Below are positions 1-10,345 of a stretch of 64,000 nucleotides of DNA, in pieces (position 1 is the first letter of the stretch; every line of letters begins with the position of its first letter). The position numbers and the translations under genes were made by a program. A model generated the notes under the pieces. That model was not told the DNA's origin and did not search any database. It was given only the letters and a program-made list of their open reading frames with translations. Source of the stretch: an uncultured Bacteroides sp. (GTDB lineage: Bacteria > Bacteroidota > Bacteroidia > Bacteroidales > Bacteroidaceae); the NCBI RefSeq assembly GCF_958445495.1, contig NZ_CAUCSQ010000017.1, positions 1 to 64,000 on the forward strand, in the 5' to 3' direction.

Positions 1-1
1 T

Positions 2-1990
<1,989 letters not shown>

Positions 1991-2038
1991 TTTGATAAAT
2001 TCATTTTTATAAACCATCCTCACATCTTACAACGAGGA

Positions 2039-2079
2039 AACGCCGGGAACGGAAGAACATCTTCCACCCGGCGTTTTTC
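2039..2079 (+). terminator. Rho-independent terminator of gyrB
   Basis: Perfect 9-bp stem AACGCCGGG (2039-2047) / CCCGGCGTT (2067-2075), continued by a T tract. It lies just after gyrB. Confidence 0.85.
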
Positions 2080-2132
2080 TTTGTCTATATCTTAATAAAA
2101 ACTAAAGGAAGCAGCATTCTCAGGCAAAATCG

Positions 2133-2140
2133 TAACTTTG
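2133..2140 (+). promoter_or_regulatory. -7 box of the small membrane protein gene
   Basis: TAACTTTG matches the Bacteroides -7 consensus TAnnTTTG and lies 43 bases before the ATG at 2184. No good -33 TTTG was found at the expected spacing, so the promoter is plausible but not certain. Confidence 0.45.
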
Positions 2141-2183
2141 TATAAAACCCAAGAAAAGAGCAATTATAAACAACAACTGTAAG

Positions 2184-2369
2184 ATGAAAACTACTAACCC
2201 GTTATTCGCAAAAATCAGGTTATTCCTTATCGTACTGACAGCCTGTATCACCATTACCTGCATCTTCCTGGTGATTATCCATCCGGAAGTATGGATTACG
2301 CCGACATGCATAACGGTAGCAGCCTTATGCATTCTGTCGTATCAGTTATTCCGTACCCGCAGGAAATAA
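2184..2369 (+). CDS. Small two-helix membrane protein, unknown function
   Basis: A 61-residue product that I do not recognise. Two hydrophobic stretches (about residues 12-31 and 38-54) separated by a short polar turn, with a basic tail ending RTRRK, predict a two-span inner-membrane protein with the C-terminus inside. A -7 box (TAACTTTG) 43 bases upstream and isolation between the gyrB terminator and the convergent DUF3109 gene support a real gene. There are no catalytic motifs, and I assign no function. Confidence 0.55.
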   Translation: MKTTNPLFAKIRLFLIVLTACITITCIFLVIIHPEVWITPTCITVAALCILSYQLFRTRRK

Positions 2370-2378
2370 GGAAAACAA

Positions 2379-2960
2379 TCAGATAAAATGCTGCCTCTTC
2401 AACTCTTCGGCAACGGTTTCCAGTTCTTCATACCACTTCCCGCCGAATTTGCGGATTAAGGGTTCTTTCAGGAATTGATAAACAGCCACATTTTCTTTTT
2501 TCCCCAGCAAAACCGCCGCTTTACATACATCCCAACGATGATAGTTCACAGCTTTATAAGGGCCGTAATCCCCGATACGAATAGGATAAAGATGACATGA
2601 CACCGGTTTATAAAAATCCGTTTTCCCCTCCCGGTAAGCCTTTTCAATGGCGCAATAACAACACCCCTTCTCGTCATAACAAGTAAAAACACAGTCTTTA
2701 TTATTCACGATAGAAGTCACCAAGTCACCTTCCTCGTCCGTATATACCACTCCCTGCTGTTCTATCACCGCACGTGCCTCCGGCGCTAGCTCATTCCAGA
2801 TAACAGGCAACACTTCTTCCAGCTTCATTACCTCATCCAACTCCACCGGCGCCCCGGCATCCCCCTCAATGCAGCATTCTCCTTTACAGGCATCCAGGTT
2901 ACAGAGAAATTTTTCTTTAAATACGTCAAATGAGACAACTACATCATCAATCTGAACCAT
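2379..2960 (-). CDS. DUF3109 family cysteine-rich protein
   Basis: Cytoplasmic protein of about 193 residues matching the DUF3109 family, related to YkgJ-type Cys-cluster proteins. Cysteines occur in spaced groups (CNLDACKGECC near the N-terminus; CVFTCYDEKGCCYC and a later CHLYP), as in zinc- or Fe-S-binding proteins. Its biochemical role is unknown. I chose the internal ATG giving MVQIDDVVV as the start. A longer reading to 2999 is possible, but its extra codons come from the terminal repeat of an inserted-looking element (2981-3137) and are probably not native. The gene lies downstream of gpmI on the same strand, with that element between them. Confidence 0.85.
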   Translation of the reverse strand: MVQIDDVVVSFDVFKEKFLCNLDACKGECCIEGDAGAPVELDEVMKLEEVLPVIWNELAPEARAVIEQQGVVYTDEEGDLVTSIVNNKDCVFTCYDEKGCCYCAIEKAYREGKTDFYKPVSCHLYPIRIGDYGPYKAVNYHRWDVCKAAVLLGKKENVAVYQFLKEPLIRKFGGKWYEELETVAEELKRQHFI

Positions 2961-2980
2961 AAAACTTACATGAGACAAAA

Positions 2981-3137
2981 GAGGCTGTACCAAAAACAAA
3001 ACCGACCGCCATGTTATTCCGCCATCTTTGAACGGGAGGTATCCCTCCTCTTACCGAAAAAGAGAGAAGAAATCCCTTCTCTCCTTCCTTTCAAAACAGC
3101 CGGCATGACAGGCTTATCTTCATTTTGATACAGCCTC
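2981..3137. mobile_element. MITE-like intergenic element with 15-bp terminal inverted repeats
   Basis: The ends are GAGGCTGTACCAAAA (2981-2995) and TTTTGATACAGCCTC (3123-3137), inverted repeats with one mismatch bounding 157 bp. The inside holds short hairpins (for example GAGAGAAG/CTTCTCTC) and no gene. The ends resemble those of the larger element at 32880-33338. This looks like a non-autonomous repeat. Mobility is inferred; no transposase is present. Confidence 0.6.
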
Positions 3138-3156
3138 CTCCAATTATAGAAAGAAA

Positions 3157-4671
3157 TTATTTAATCAAAACTTTTCCGTTCATTTCCGCCGGAACCTCCA
3201 ATCCCATAATCTTCAGGATAGTAGGAGCGACATCCGCCAGACGGCCGTCTTCTACTTCCGCCGCTTTGTTTTCCGTCACATAAACGCAAGGAACCGGATT
3301 CAGGGAATGGGCGGTATTCGGAGTGCCGTCTTCGTTCAAGGCATGGTCGGCATTACCGTGGTCGGCAATGATAATCGCTTCGTAATCCTGCGCCTTCGCC
3401 GCCTCAATGACATCCTTCACACAAGCATCTACGGCAACGACAGCTTTTTCGATAGCTTCATAAACACCTGTATGACCTACCATGTCGCCGTTGGCGAAAT
3501 TCACGACAATGAAATCATATTTATTTTCATTGATAGCGGCTACCAGCTTGTCTTTCACTTCATACGCGCTCATTTCCGGTTTCAAGTCATAAGTAGCGAC
3601 CTTCGGAGAAGGAACCAATATGCGGTCTTCATTTTCGTAAGGAGTCTCACGGCCGCCGTTGAAGAAGAACGTCACATGGGCGTACTTTTCAGTTTCAGCA
3701 ATATGAAGCTGCTTCAAACCTTTGGCAGCAAGATATTCGCCCAACGTATTAGCGACATTCTCCTTATCGAACAAAATATGGACACCCTTGAAAGATGCGT
3801 CATACGGAGTCATGCAATAATATTGCAATCCCGGTATCGTATGCATGCCCGCTTCCGGCATATCCTGCTGGGTCAGCACCACCGTCAGTTCTTTTGCGCG
3901 GTCGTTACGATAGTTGAAGAAAATCACCACATCGCCTTCCTTGATAGTTCCGTCAAAATTGGAATTCACAATCGGTTTGATAAATTCGTCCGTCACGCCT
4001 TCGTCATAAGACTCCTGCATTGCCCGGACCATATCGGCGGCTTTTTTACCTTCTCCGTTCACCAACAAGTCATAAGCCTCTTTCACCCGTTCCCAACGTT
4101 TGTCACGGTCCATGGCGTAATAACGGCCGATGATGGAAGCAATCTTTCCCGCCGACTTTTCACAGTGCGCGGCGAGCTCTTCGATAAATCCCTTGCCGCT
4201 CTTCGGGTCCGTATCGCGGCCATCCATGAAACAATGGATGAATGTATTCTCGATATCGTATTCCTTAGCGATGTCACAAAGTTTGAAAAGATGTACAAGC
4301 GAACTGTGTACGCCGCCGTTGGAAGTCAGCCCCATGAAGTGAACGTTCTTTCCGTTTTCCTTGGCATAAGAGAAAGCGGAGACAATCTCCGGATTTTCAA
4401 GAATGCTATTGTCGGCACATGCACGGTTAATCTTTACCAAATCCTGGTAAACCACACGCCCGGCGCCGATATTCAAGTGTCCTACTTCAGAGTTACCCAT
4501 CTGTCCGTCGGGCAGGCCAACGTTTTCGCCGCTCGCCTGAAGTTGGGAATGAGGATAAGTGTTCATCAGATAATCCCAGTAAGGAGTGGGAGTGTTGAAG
4601 ATTACGTCGTCTTTCTTGTGGTCGCCTAATCCCCAACCGTCGAGAATCATTAAAAGGGCTTTCTTACTCAT
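3157..4671 (-). CDS. gpmI: 2,3-bisphosphoglycerate-independent phosphoglycerate mutase
   Basis: Interconverts 3- and 2-phosphoglycerate in glycolysis and gluconeogenesis; cytoplasmic, Mn2+-dependent. The 504-residue length is normal for the family. Visible motifs are the N-terminal metal site LDGWGLG (Asp11), the catalytic serine in MGNSEVGH (Ser61), a DGRDTDP motif for substrate binding, and the C-terminal metal ligands [10 protein letters not shown] and ADHGNADH of the alkaline-phosphatase fold. The start ATG precedes conserved sequence directly. A -7-like TACCTTTG on the minus strand (4712-4719) lies about 40 bases upstream. The gene appears to be alone or to lead into the DUF3109 gene. 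Confidence 0.97.
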   Translation of the reverse strand: MSKKALLMILDGWGLGDHKKDDVIFNTPTPYWDYLMNTYPHSQLQASGENVGLPDGQMGNSEVGHLNIGAGRVVYQDLVKINRACADNSILENPEIVSAFSYAKENGKNVHFMGLTSNGGVHSSLVHLFKLCDIAKEYDIENTFIHCFMDGRDTDPKSGKGFIEELAAHCEKSAGKIASIIGRYYAMDRDKRWERVKEAYDLLVNGEGKKAADMVRAMQESYDEGVTDEFIKPIVNSNFDGTIKEGDVVIFFNYRNDRAKELTVVLTQQDMPEAGMHTIPGLQYYCMTPYDASFKGVHILFDKENVANTLGEYLAAKGLKQLHIAETEKYAHVTFFFNGGRETPYENEDRILVPSPKVATYDLKPEMSAYEVKDKLVAAINENKYDFIVVNFANGDMVGHTGVYEAIEKAVVAVDACVKDVIEAAKAQDYEAIIIADHGNADHALNEDGTPNTAHSLNPVPCVYVTENKAAEVEDGRLADVAPTILKIMGLEVPAEMNGKVLIK

Positions 4672-4711
4672 AATATTTCAATATTTAAATTATCACTCTG
4701 ATTTTCGGGCG

Positions 4712-4719
4712 CAAAGGTA
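4712..4719 (-). promoter_or_regulatory. -7 box of gpmI
   Basis: On the minus strand this reads TACCTTTG, a perfect TAnnTTTG, about 40 bases before the gpmI ATG. The -33 box is not clear. Confidence 0.5.
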
Positions 4720-4795
4720 CAAAAAAGATGATTATGTCGACGCTTAATCTATGTTAAGCAATCTGACTGCCAGCCAGTATTCCAACTATTTTCCG

Positions 4796-4803
4796 TACTT
4801 TTG
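4796..4803 (+). promoter_or_regulatory. -7 box of corA
   Basis: TACTTTTG matches TAnnTTTG. It implies a leader of roughly 130 bases before the CorA start at 4942, and that leader contains a 14-codon open frame (4832-4876). Confidence 0.45.
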
Positions 4804-4926
4804 CAACGCTTTTAAATTAAATCATAGAAATATGGACGATTCAAACCCGCGAACGTGTAATTACAGTATTAACTAAAGCGAACAGAGTCATTGCTGCCCG
4901 ATGCCTCTGCTCGTGGAAAACAAACG

Positions 4927-4934
4927 AAAGGAGG
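4927..4934 (+). promoter_or_regulatory. Strong Shine-Dalgarno site deciding the corA start
   Basis: AAAGGAGG lies 7 bases before the ATG at 4942. Most genes in this window have no such site. Confidence 0.7.
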
Positions 4935-4941
4935 CAATAAG

Positions 4942-5871
4942 ATGAGAACATATCTTTATTGTGAGGCCGGCTTCGTAGAGAAAGCGCAGTGGCTTCCCAA
5001 CAGTTGGGTGAATGTAGTATGCCCGGATGACGATGATTTCAAATTCCTGACGCAAACCCTCAAGGTCCCCGAATCATTCCTGGACGACATAGCCGATACG
5101 GACGAACGCCCGCGTACGGACACGGAAGGCAACTGGCTCCTCACCATCCTGCGAATTCCCGTACAGAACAAGCAGAACGGCAGCTTGCCTTTCAGTACTG
5201 TGCCCATCGGCATCATAACCAACAATGAAATCATCGTGTCCGTCTGCTATCACGATACAGACCTGATACCGGACTTCATCGAGCATACGCGCAGGAAAGG
5301 AATTGTTGTCCGCAACAAACTCGACCTGATTTTCCGGCTTATCTATTCATCCGCCGTATGGTTTCTCAAATACCTGAAACAAATCAACTTAGACATCAGC
5401 GCGGCAGAAAAAGAGCTGGAACGCAGCATCCGTAACGAAGATTTGCTCCGCCTGATGAAGCTGCAGAAAACGCTGGTTTATTTCAATACTTCCATCCGCG
5501 GCAATGAAGTGATGATAGGCAAGCTGAAAACGATTTTCCAAGATACGGACTATCTGGATACCGAACTGGTGGAAGACGTAATCATCGAACTGAAACAGGC
5601 GCTCAACACGGTGAATATCTATAGCGACATCCTTACGGGGACAATGGATGCCTTCGCTTCCATCATCTCGAACAATGTGAACGCCATCATGAAACGCATG
5701 ACCAGCCTCTCCATCACCCTGATGATTCCGACCCTGATTGCCAGCTTCTATGGCATGAACGTAGACATCCATCTGGAAGGAACCTCGCATGCATTCGCCA
5801 TCATCATATTCTGTTCGGCGATACTATCCGCACTGGCATTTGTGGTATTCAGGAAAATCAAATGGTTTTGA
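4942..5871 (+). CDS. corA: CorA-family divalent cation (Mg2+) transporter
   Basis: Inner-membrane pentameric Mg2+/Co2+ channel-transporter. The 309-residue product has the family layout: a long soluble N-terminal funnel with a helical stalk (about 140-250), then two membrane helices at the C-terminus. The signature Gly-Met-Asn at 271-273 (context SFYGMNV) closes the first helix, and the chain ends with the basic RKIKWF. I chose the ATG at 4942 because a rare (for Bacteroides) perfect Shine-Dalgarno, AAAGGAGG at 4927-4934, precedes it at 7 bases. A longer reading from 4891 is less likely. The gene stands alone; its 3' end runs into a terminator-bearing repeat element. Confidence 0.93.
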   Translation: MRTYLYCEAGFVEKAQWLPNSWVNVVCPDDDDFKFLTQTLKVPESFLDDIADTDERPRTDTEGNWLLTILRIPVQNKQNGSLPFSTVPIGIITNNEIIVSVCYHDTDLIPDFIEHTRRKGIVVRNKLDLIFRLIYSSAVWFLKYLKQINLDISAAEKELERSIRNEDLLRLMKLQKTLVYFNTSIRGNEVMIGKLKTIFQDTDYLDTELVEDVIIELKQALNTVNIYSDILTGTMDAFASIISNNVNAIMKRMTSLSITLMIPTLIASFYGMNVDIHLEGTSHAFAIIIFCSAILSALAFVVFRKIKWF

Positions 5872-5899
5872 AGACCGGGAAAAACATCCGGACAGGAAA

Positions 5900-6150
5900 A
5901 GGGAGTGTATCGAAACTAAGATGAACACCCGGAACAGTTACAGAATCTAACTGATGAACATAAAAATAGCCGTATCATTACTCAAATGAAGTGCACCCCA
6001 AAAGTTTTGTGTCTAACTTTTGGGGTGCACTTCAATAATAGAGTTGATACGGCCTTTTTATTACCGATAAAGAGTATCGGGTTTCTGAAGAGTGTCGAGT
6101 TCCAGATGAAAAGTCCATTTCCTCTAAAAACGAATTTCCCCCCCCTCAAA
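5900..6150. repeat. Truncated copy 1 of the terminator-bearing intergenic repeat
   Basis: Starts GGGAGTGTATCGAAACTAAG and runs closely parallel to 32881-33320, including a shared stretch near 5937-5985. The right terminal repeat is missing, so this copy looks truncated. It holds about two degenerate 21-bp units near 6055-6095, where copy 2 has fourteen. It fills most of the gap between corA and the fimbrial operon; the rest (6150-6242) shows nothing I recognise. Confidence 0.75.
5969..6058 (+). terminator. Terminator of corA inside the repeat, with a nested perfect hairpin
   Basis: The outer stem GCCGTATCA..ACTC / GAGT..TGATACGGC (5969-5983 with 6041-6053) is followed by CTTTTTA. Nested inside is a perfect 19-bp hairpin, GAAGTGCACCCCAAAAGTT (5988-6006) and its complement (6015-6033). 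The T tract on the plus strand fits termination of corA. Confidence 0.65.
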
Positions 6151-6242
6151 CAACCGTTTCAATGTCCCCGTTCCCGACGATTGGCGATTGGCTTATATGC
6201 CCACACAAACTTACAAGTGTGCAAAACTGAACCGAACATTCC

Positions 6243-7256
6243 CTAGCGGCTCTTCATGTCCAGTTCGTCCATGACTTCCTCCTTGCCGCCATCCTGCCAT
6301 TCATCCACGGCAACATCGCCGCCCAGCTCGACCTTTCTGCTCACAATCTTCAATCTGATTCTGTATATAGTGCCTGCCTCCAGTTCCAACGCTTCCTTCT
6401 CCCAGGCATACGGGACTCCTCCTACAACAAAACCAACCTGCAGTTTATCCACCACTTGCGGAACCAAGATACACTCATAAACAGCAGTCCCCCCTTCATC
6501 TCCCTGGAAAAAATCCTCGACAAAAGGAATGACCGTCTCCATTCCTGCCGACTCCCCGTCCACCACAACGGCCGACGAAGCGCCATCCTCCTTCCAGGCG
6601 TCAAAATCGCAGACACCTTTCAAAGCCACCCCGCCAATCCTCATCTCTGTTACCGGATTCGCAGCGTCCGGCGAATTCAGTCTGCCGGGATACTCGACGG
6701 TGATTCTCAACTTGCTCATCAAATGCCGCATAGTGACAGGAACCATCCCGTCCTCCGTCAAATCTCCCCCTTCTCCGATTTTAGGCAAAAAATTATCCAC
6801 TTTCATTCCGATAAAATCCGAAGCCATTACATTCCGTTCATCAGACTGGTCGGGCAACGCATTGACCGCCATCTTTGAAGAAACCGTATAATCCCCTTCC
6901 CGGTAAGGCGCATAAGCCAATACGGTCACCGGCTGGAAACGGCTCATCCAAAACATCTCGACCTCATCGGCAGCCTTCCACCCGCCATCTTCCGTCCTGG
7001 ACATTCTGACATTGCCGTACGTAAACATGGCACTGACGGGATTGTTTACAAAGAAACCGAACTCCTCCAGATTAGAAGTCTCGTATCCCACACGGGTCAC
7101 CGTGGCGGTAGCATTCGGAGCCACGCCCGTTGTCGTGACGCGGATAACATTGTCCGCCGGCTGACCGCATATTTCCGCCGTATCTCCTTCATCGGAACAT
7201 GCAGACAGTCCAGCCATCATACATGCCGCAACAATTAAAAAAGAATGTTTCATCAT
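6243..7256 (-). CDS. Fimbrillin-like lipoprotein (operon gene 10)
   Basis: About 337 residues. A type II signal peptide ends in lipobox LSAC, followed by SDEGD, an acidic pattern fitting surface export in Bacteroidota. The body reads as a beta-rich fimbrillin-family protein: an N-terminal region with an FGFFVN-type strand, and a C-terminal strand VAVDEWQDGG matching the VxxW.PGG end of the sister proteins upstream. It is the last gene of the operon, 60 bases after the large outer-membrane protein. Alternative starts at 7274 and 7253 are possible; the ATG-ATG pair just before KHSFLIV is most natural. It could be an accessory or tip subunit or a surface anchor; the role is inferred from context. 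Confidence 0.8.
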   Translation of the reverse strand: MMKHSFLIVAACMMAGLSACSDEGDTAEICGQPADNVIRVTTTGVAPNATATVTRVGYETSNLEEFGFFVNNPVSAMFTYGNVRMSRTEDGGWKAADEVEMFWMSRFQPVTVLAYAPYREGDYTVSSKMAVNALPDQSDERNVMASDFIGMKVDNFLPKIGEGGDLTEDGMVPVTMRHLMSKLRITVEYPGRLNSPDAANPVTEMRIGGVALKGVCDFDAWKEDGASSAVVVDGESAGMETVIPFVEDFFQGDEGGTAVYECILVPQVVDKLQVGFVVGGVPYAWEKEALELEAGTIYRIRLKIVSRKVELGGDVAVDEWQDGGKEEVMDELDMKSR

Positions 7257-7318
7257 ATCTTTCGCATTAATCATTATTTCAATTCACATTATCCCTGTTC
7301 CCCATATCCGCCGGACCG

Positions 7319-10300
7319 TCAAAAACGATAGGAAGTTCCCAACGAAAAAGACATCAACAACGGAGTACCCCTGTAGGATTTATAATTCATAAAGTTGCCG
7401 GTATAAACACGGAACTTAGGTTCGGCGTATATGTCAAAGCCGTTCTGCATCTTGTAATACACACGTGCCCCTCCTTCCAGTCCCAGGTGCGTGCCTCCCC
7501 CGTTCAAACCGAACGAACAAACCGGACCTGCAAATATATCCGTACCGAAAGAACGTTCTTCATCATATCCGGCCATGATGTTGGAAAGCCCTATCATATA
7601 GTCGAGCGCCAGAGAAGCATAGGAGAATGTACATTCCTTATCATACCTGGTAGACACGGACATGAACTCTCCCCCGGCACGCAAGGCGGAATAAGGCGTG
7701 AACCGGCGCCCTGCGGAAACATTAAACATGGTTCCCAACTTCTGCGTGCTATACCGGTCGGGAGAAACCGGAACTCCCAACCCCAATGAAGCGGAAACAA
7801 AGTTGTAAGCGTCAAAGGAAGCTTTAGCCGAAGAAAGCTTGCCCATAGTCAGCCCGGAAAGCCTGCTCAGCTCGACACCGACACTGAAACTCATCAGGTT
7901 GTCCGCCACCATGACCGACCGAAGCCCTTCCTTCCCGCGCTCCGTCACCGTGTACGGGATACGTGTAGCGTGCGGCTCCACGAAAAGTGCCAGATGTTCC
8001 GTCGCATAATATTTCAACTGGAGCCCACCCGTCAGCGCCGCATATTTCTTCTTGAACGCCCCGTCCGGCTGTTGCTTCACCAGCATGCCAAGTTCCAGCC
8101 CCGCCATCGGCACTATCCCCCAACGCGGTTTCCCGCCGTCCCTCTTAAACAATGCGACCGGATTCAGCATTCCTTCCATGCGGCCGCCTCCATAGACCGC
8201 CAAAGCATCCCTGCCTGTCCGGGCGTCCGTCCGCGCATAAGAATCGGAAGAGACGAAAGCGGAAAAGCGAAGTCCGAAGAAATCTACCAACCATTTACCG
8301 AAAGCGACATTCACTGTAGGACCAAGGGTTCGCAAACGTCCAATGCCAGTGCCCCGCAAATTTCCAATGGTATTCTGTAGACCTTCGGACAAGCTGATAA
8401 ATGTATTCCCCCATATCGTTCCATCGCCAAATCCCCTGGATGCGGCAGCCTTCCGGTAGCCCGAACCGAAGCGGTACGACGTCCCGACACTCAAATTCAT
8501 TTGCAGGGGAGTCCCCTCTCCCTTCCCATTGGGAATCATCTTTGACGAATAACAACGGAATTTGGGTTCTGCATATATACCCAGATTATCATATACCTGC
8601 AACCCCAGACGTCCTCCGGCTTCCACACCCATATAAAATCTTTTCTCCGAATCGGTGGCGGCGGTCAACACCGGCCCGCCGAACAGTTCCGCACTCCATT
8701 TCCTTTCCGGCTCATACAGGCCTATAAGATTCGTGACATCCAGCGTATAATCCAACGCCCCCGTCAGATACGTTCGCGGTTCCCAGCCGTCATTCCAACT
8801 GTACATATTGCCGGCATCGATGCTGGCCCGCAATCCGGAAACAGGAGTGAACTGCCGCCCCAAAGCAGCGGTCAGCGAGCTGCCCGCCCTGCGGCTATGA
8901 TAACGCGCCGACTGCATGGGATACGCCAGTCCCAAGCCGACAGAAGAATAAGTATAAGGTTTAAAGCCTTGTTTCCGCGCCCGCAGATTTTGTCTCACCT
9001 GCTTCTGCGGACGGCGAATCTCCACTCCCAGGCTCAGGCTCCACAATTGGTCGGAAAATGCGGTCTCCTCCACAGTCCCGATATAATTCTTTTGCGAGAA
9101 AGAATAAGGCACGTTTGAAAAACGAGGTTCCAGAAACAAAGCGACATCACGGTCGGCGTAATACTTGAACTGGATACCGGCGGTCAGCGCCGCATAACTC
9201 TTGGATATCATTTTCTTCTCGTCCTGCTTCTTCATCAGCCCGGCCTCAACGCCGACCATAGGAATAATCCCCCATCTCACCGGACGCACATCGTTCACAA
9301 AGAACGCATAAGGATTCAACATCGCTTCCAGACGCCCTCCCCCGTAAGCAGTCAATCTGTCCAGATTCTTTTCACGGTCTGATTTCCATGTATTGTATGA
9401 GGCAAAAGCAGAAAGCCGGAGCCCGAAAGAGTTCAACAGCCATTTCCCCGCCGAAACCGAGACGGCCGGTCCCATCCCCTTCAACCATCCCGCCTCACGG
9501 GCGTTTGCCGAGTTCTGCACCTGCATCCCCTCCGAAAAACTAAGAAAGGTATTTTCCCAGAAACCCTCCTCACTGGAGCTGTAAGAACGCCCCAAACGGT
9601 AACTCATCCCCAGATACGCACTGTATCCGACATCGTAACCGTGCCAGTTCTCATCTCCCGAAAGGTCTATATTATCCGTAAACAAAGAGACGCGCGGCTC
9701 AAGGAAAAAATCCAGGCGCGTACCCGTGCGTATTTTCATCTGTGCCCCCAGATGCAGGTCGAAAGCAGTCTGCTTCTCCCCTCCCAGTGACGAGCGGTGC
9801 ATTCCGATACCCTCTATCGTGGAAAATTCGAGCAGACGCCCCGGATTAAACCCGTTGACATAAGTCGTAACATTAAATAAATGCTCTCCCAGAATACCGT
9901 AACTCGACCACGACTCATTATCCAGTTTCCTCTTTCCCTCATTGATAATCCCCGCTATGCGGACCGCATTGTAAGGCGAAAGATATTTAGTCACCGAAAC
10001 GCCGATTTCCGAACCTCCCTTCATCTCATAACCGGCACGGGAAAACAATCCGTTCACGCCACCCCAGAAACCGATATATAAATTATCCCAAATCTTGTCG
10101 TTGGCAAACCTCCCGTACCCCGGACGATAACGTTTCTGCATGGAATACTCCAACGCATCCACCTTTGTCCGGTAGGCCGTGTCAGACTTGATTCTGGCAT
10201 TCATGATGGAATCCTGCCGTGCGTTCAAGATAGAGTCCTGCCGTGTCTGCGAGTAGTTCTCCTGCGCCGTAACCGGTCCCCAGCCCCCGACACAAGCCCC

Positions 10301-10345
10301 GACGATTAATATAAATATCCTTTTTATCATATTACCACTTACCAT
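7319..10345 (-). CDS. Modular outer-membrane beta-barrel protein, five-module repeat (operon gene 9)
   Basis: A 1008-residue secreted protein with a signal peptide (about 1-28) and a short QDSI-NAR repeat (36-50). Five barrel-like modules follow in the order B-A-B-A-B: B at about 88-252, A at 261-445, B at 466-626, A at 643-828 and B at 848-1008. The two A modules share motifs such as YGGGR(L/M)E.MLNP, the phrase GKWL...FGLR.SAF, and FLEP/FVEP. The B modules share (D)IYAEPKFR and end in SYR(L/F). The final residue is Phe, as in outer-membrane barrels. The start ATG overlaps the previous stop by one base (TAATG); an alternative start is at 10330. It is likely an outer-membrane assembly or anchoring component of the fimbria; this is inferred from the operon. 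Confidence 0.8.
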   Translation of the reverse strand: MVSGNMIKRIFILIVGACVGGWGPVTAQENYSQTRQDSILNARQDSIMNARIKSDTAYRTKVDALEYSMQKRYRPGYGRFANDKIWDNLYIGFWGGVNGLFSRAGYEMKGGSEIGVSVTKYLSPYNAVRIAGIINEGKRKLDNESWSSYGILGEHLFNVTTYVNGFNPGRLLEFSTIEGIGMHRSSLGGEKQTAFDLHLGAQMKIRTGTRLDFFLEPRVSLFTDNIDLSGDENWHGYDVGYSAYLGMSYRLGRSYSSSEEGFWENTFLSFSEGMQVQNSANAREAGWLKGMGPAVSVSAGKWLLNSFGLRLSAFASYNTWKSDREKNLDRLTAYGGGRLEAMLNPYAFFVNDVRPVRWGIIPMVGVEAGLMKKQDEKKMISKSYAALTAGIQFKYYADRDVALFLEPRFSNVPYSFSQKNYIGTVEETAFSDQLWSLSLGVEIRRPQKQVRQNLRARKQGFKPYTYSSVGLGLAYPMQSARYHSRRAGSSLTAALGRQFTPVSGLRASIDAGNMYSWNDGWEPRTYLTGALDYTLDVTNLIGLYEPERKWSAELFGGPVLTAATDSEKRFYMGVEAGGRLGLQVYDNLGIYAEPKFRCYSSKMIPNGKGEGTPLQMNLSVGTSYRFGSGYRKAAASRGFGDGTIWGNTFISLSEGLQNTIGNLRGTGIGRLRTLGPTVNVAFGKWLVDFFGLRFSAFVSSDSYARTDARTGRDALAVYGGGRMEGMLNPVALFKRDGGKPRWGIVPMAGLELGMLVKQQPDGAFKKKYAALTGGLQLKYYATEHLALFVEPHATRIPYTVTERGKEGLRSVMVADNLMSFSVGVELSRLSGLTMGKLSSAKASFDAYNFVSASLGLGVPVSPDRYSTQKLGTMFNVSAGRRFTPYSALRAGGEFMSVSTRYDKECTFSYASLALDYMIGLSNIMAGYDEERSFGTDIFAGPVCSFGLNGGGTHLGLEGGARVYYKMQNGFDIYAEPKFRVYTGNFMNYKSYRGTPLLMSFSLGTSYRF

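Noticed and set aside
3307..4629. Long 440-codon frame opposite gpmI
   Set aside because: It lies wholly antisense to a clear gene and shows no domain. It is a by-product of codon use.
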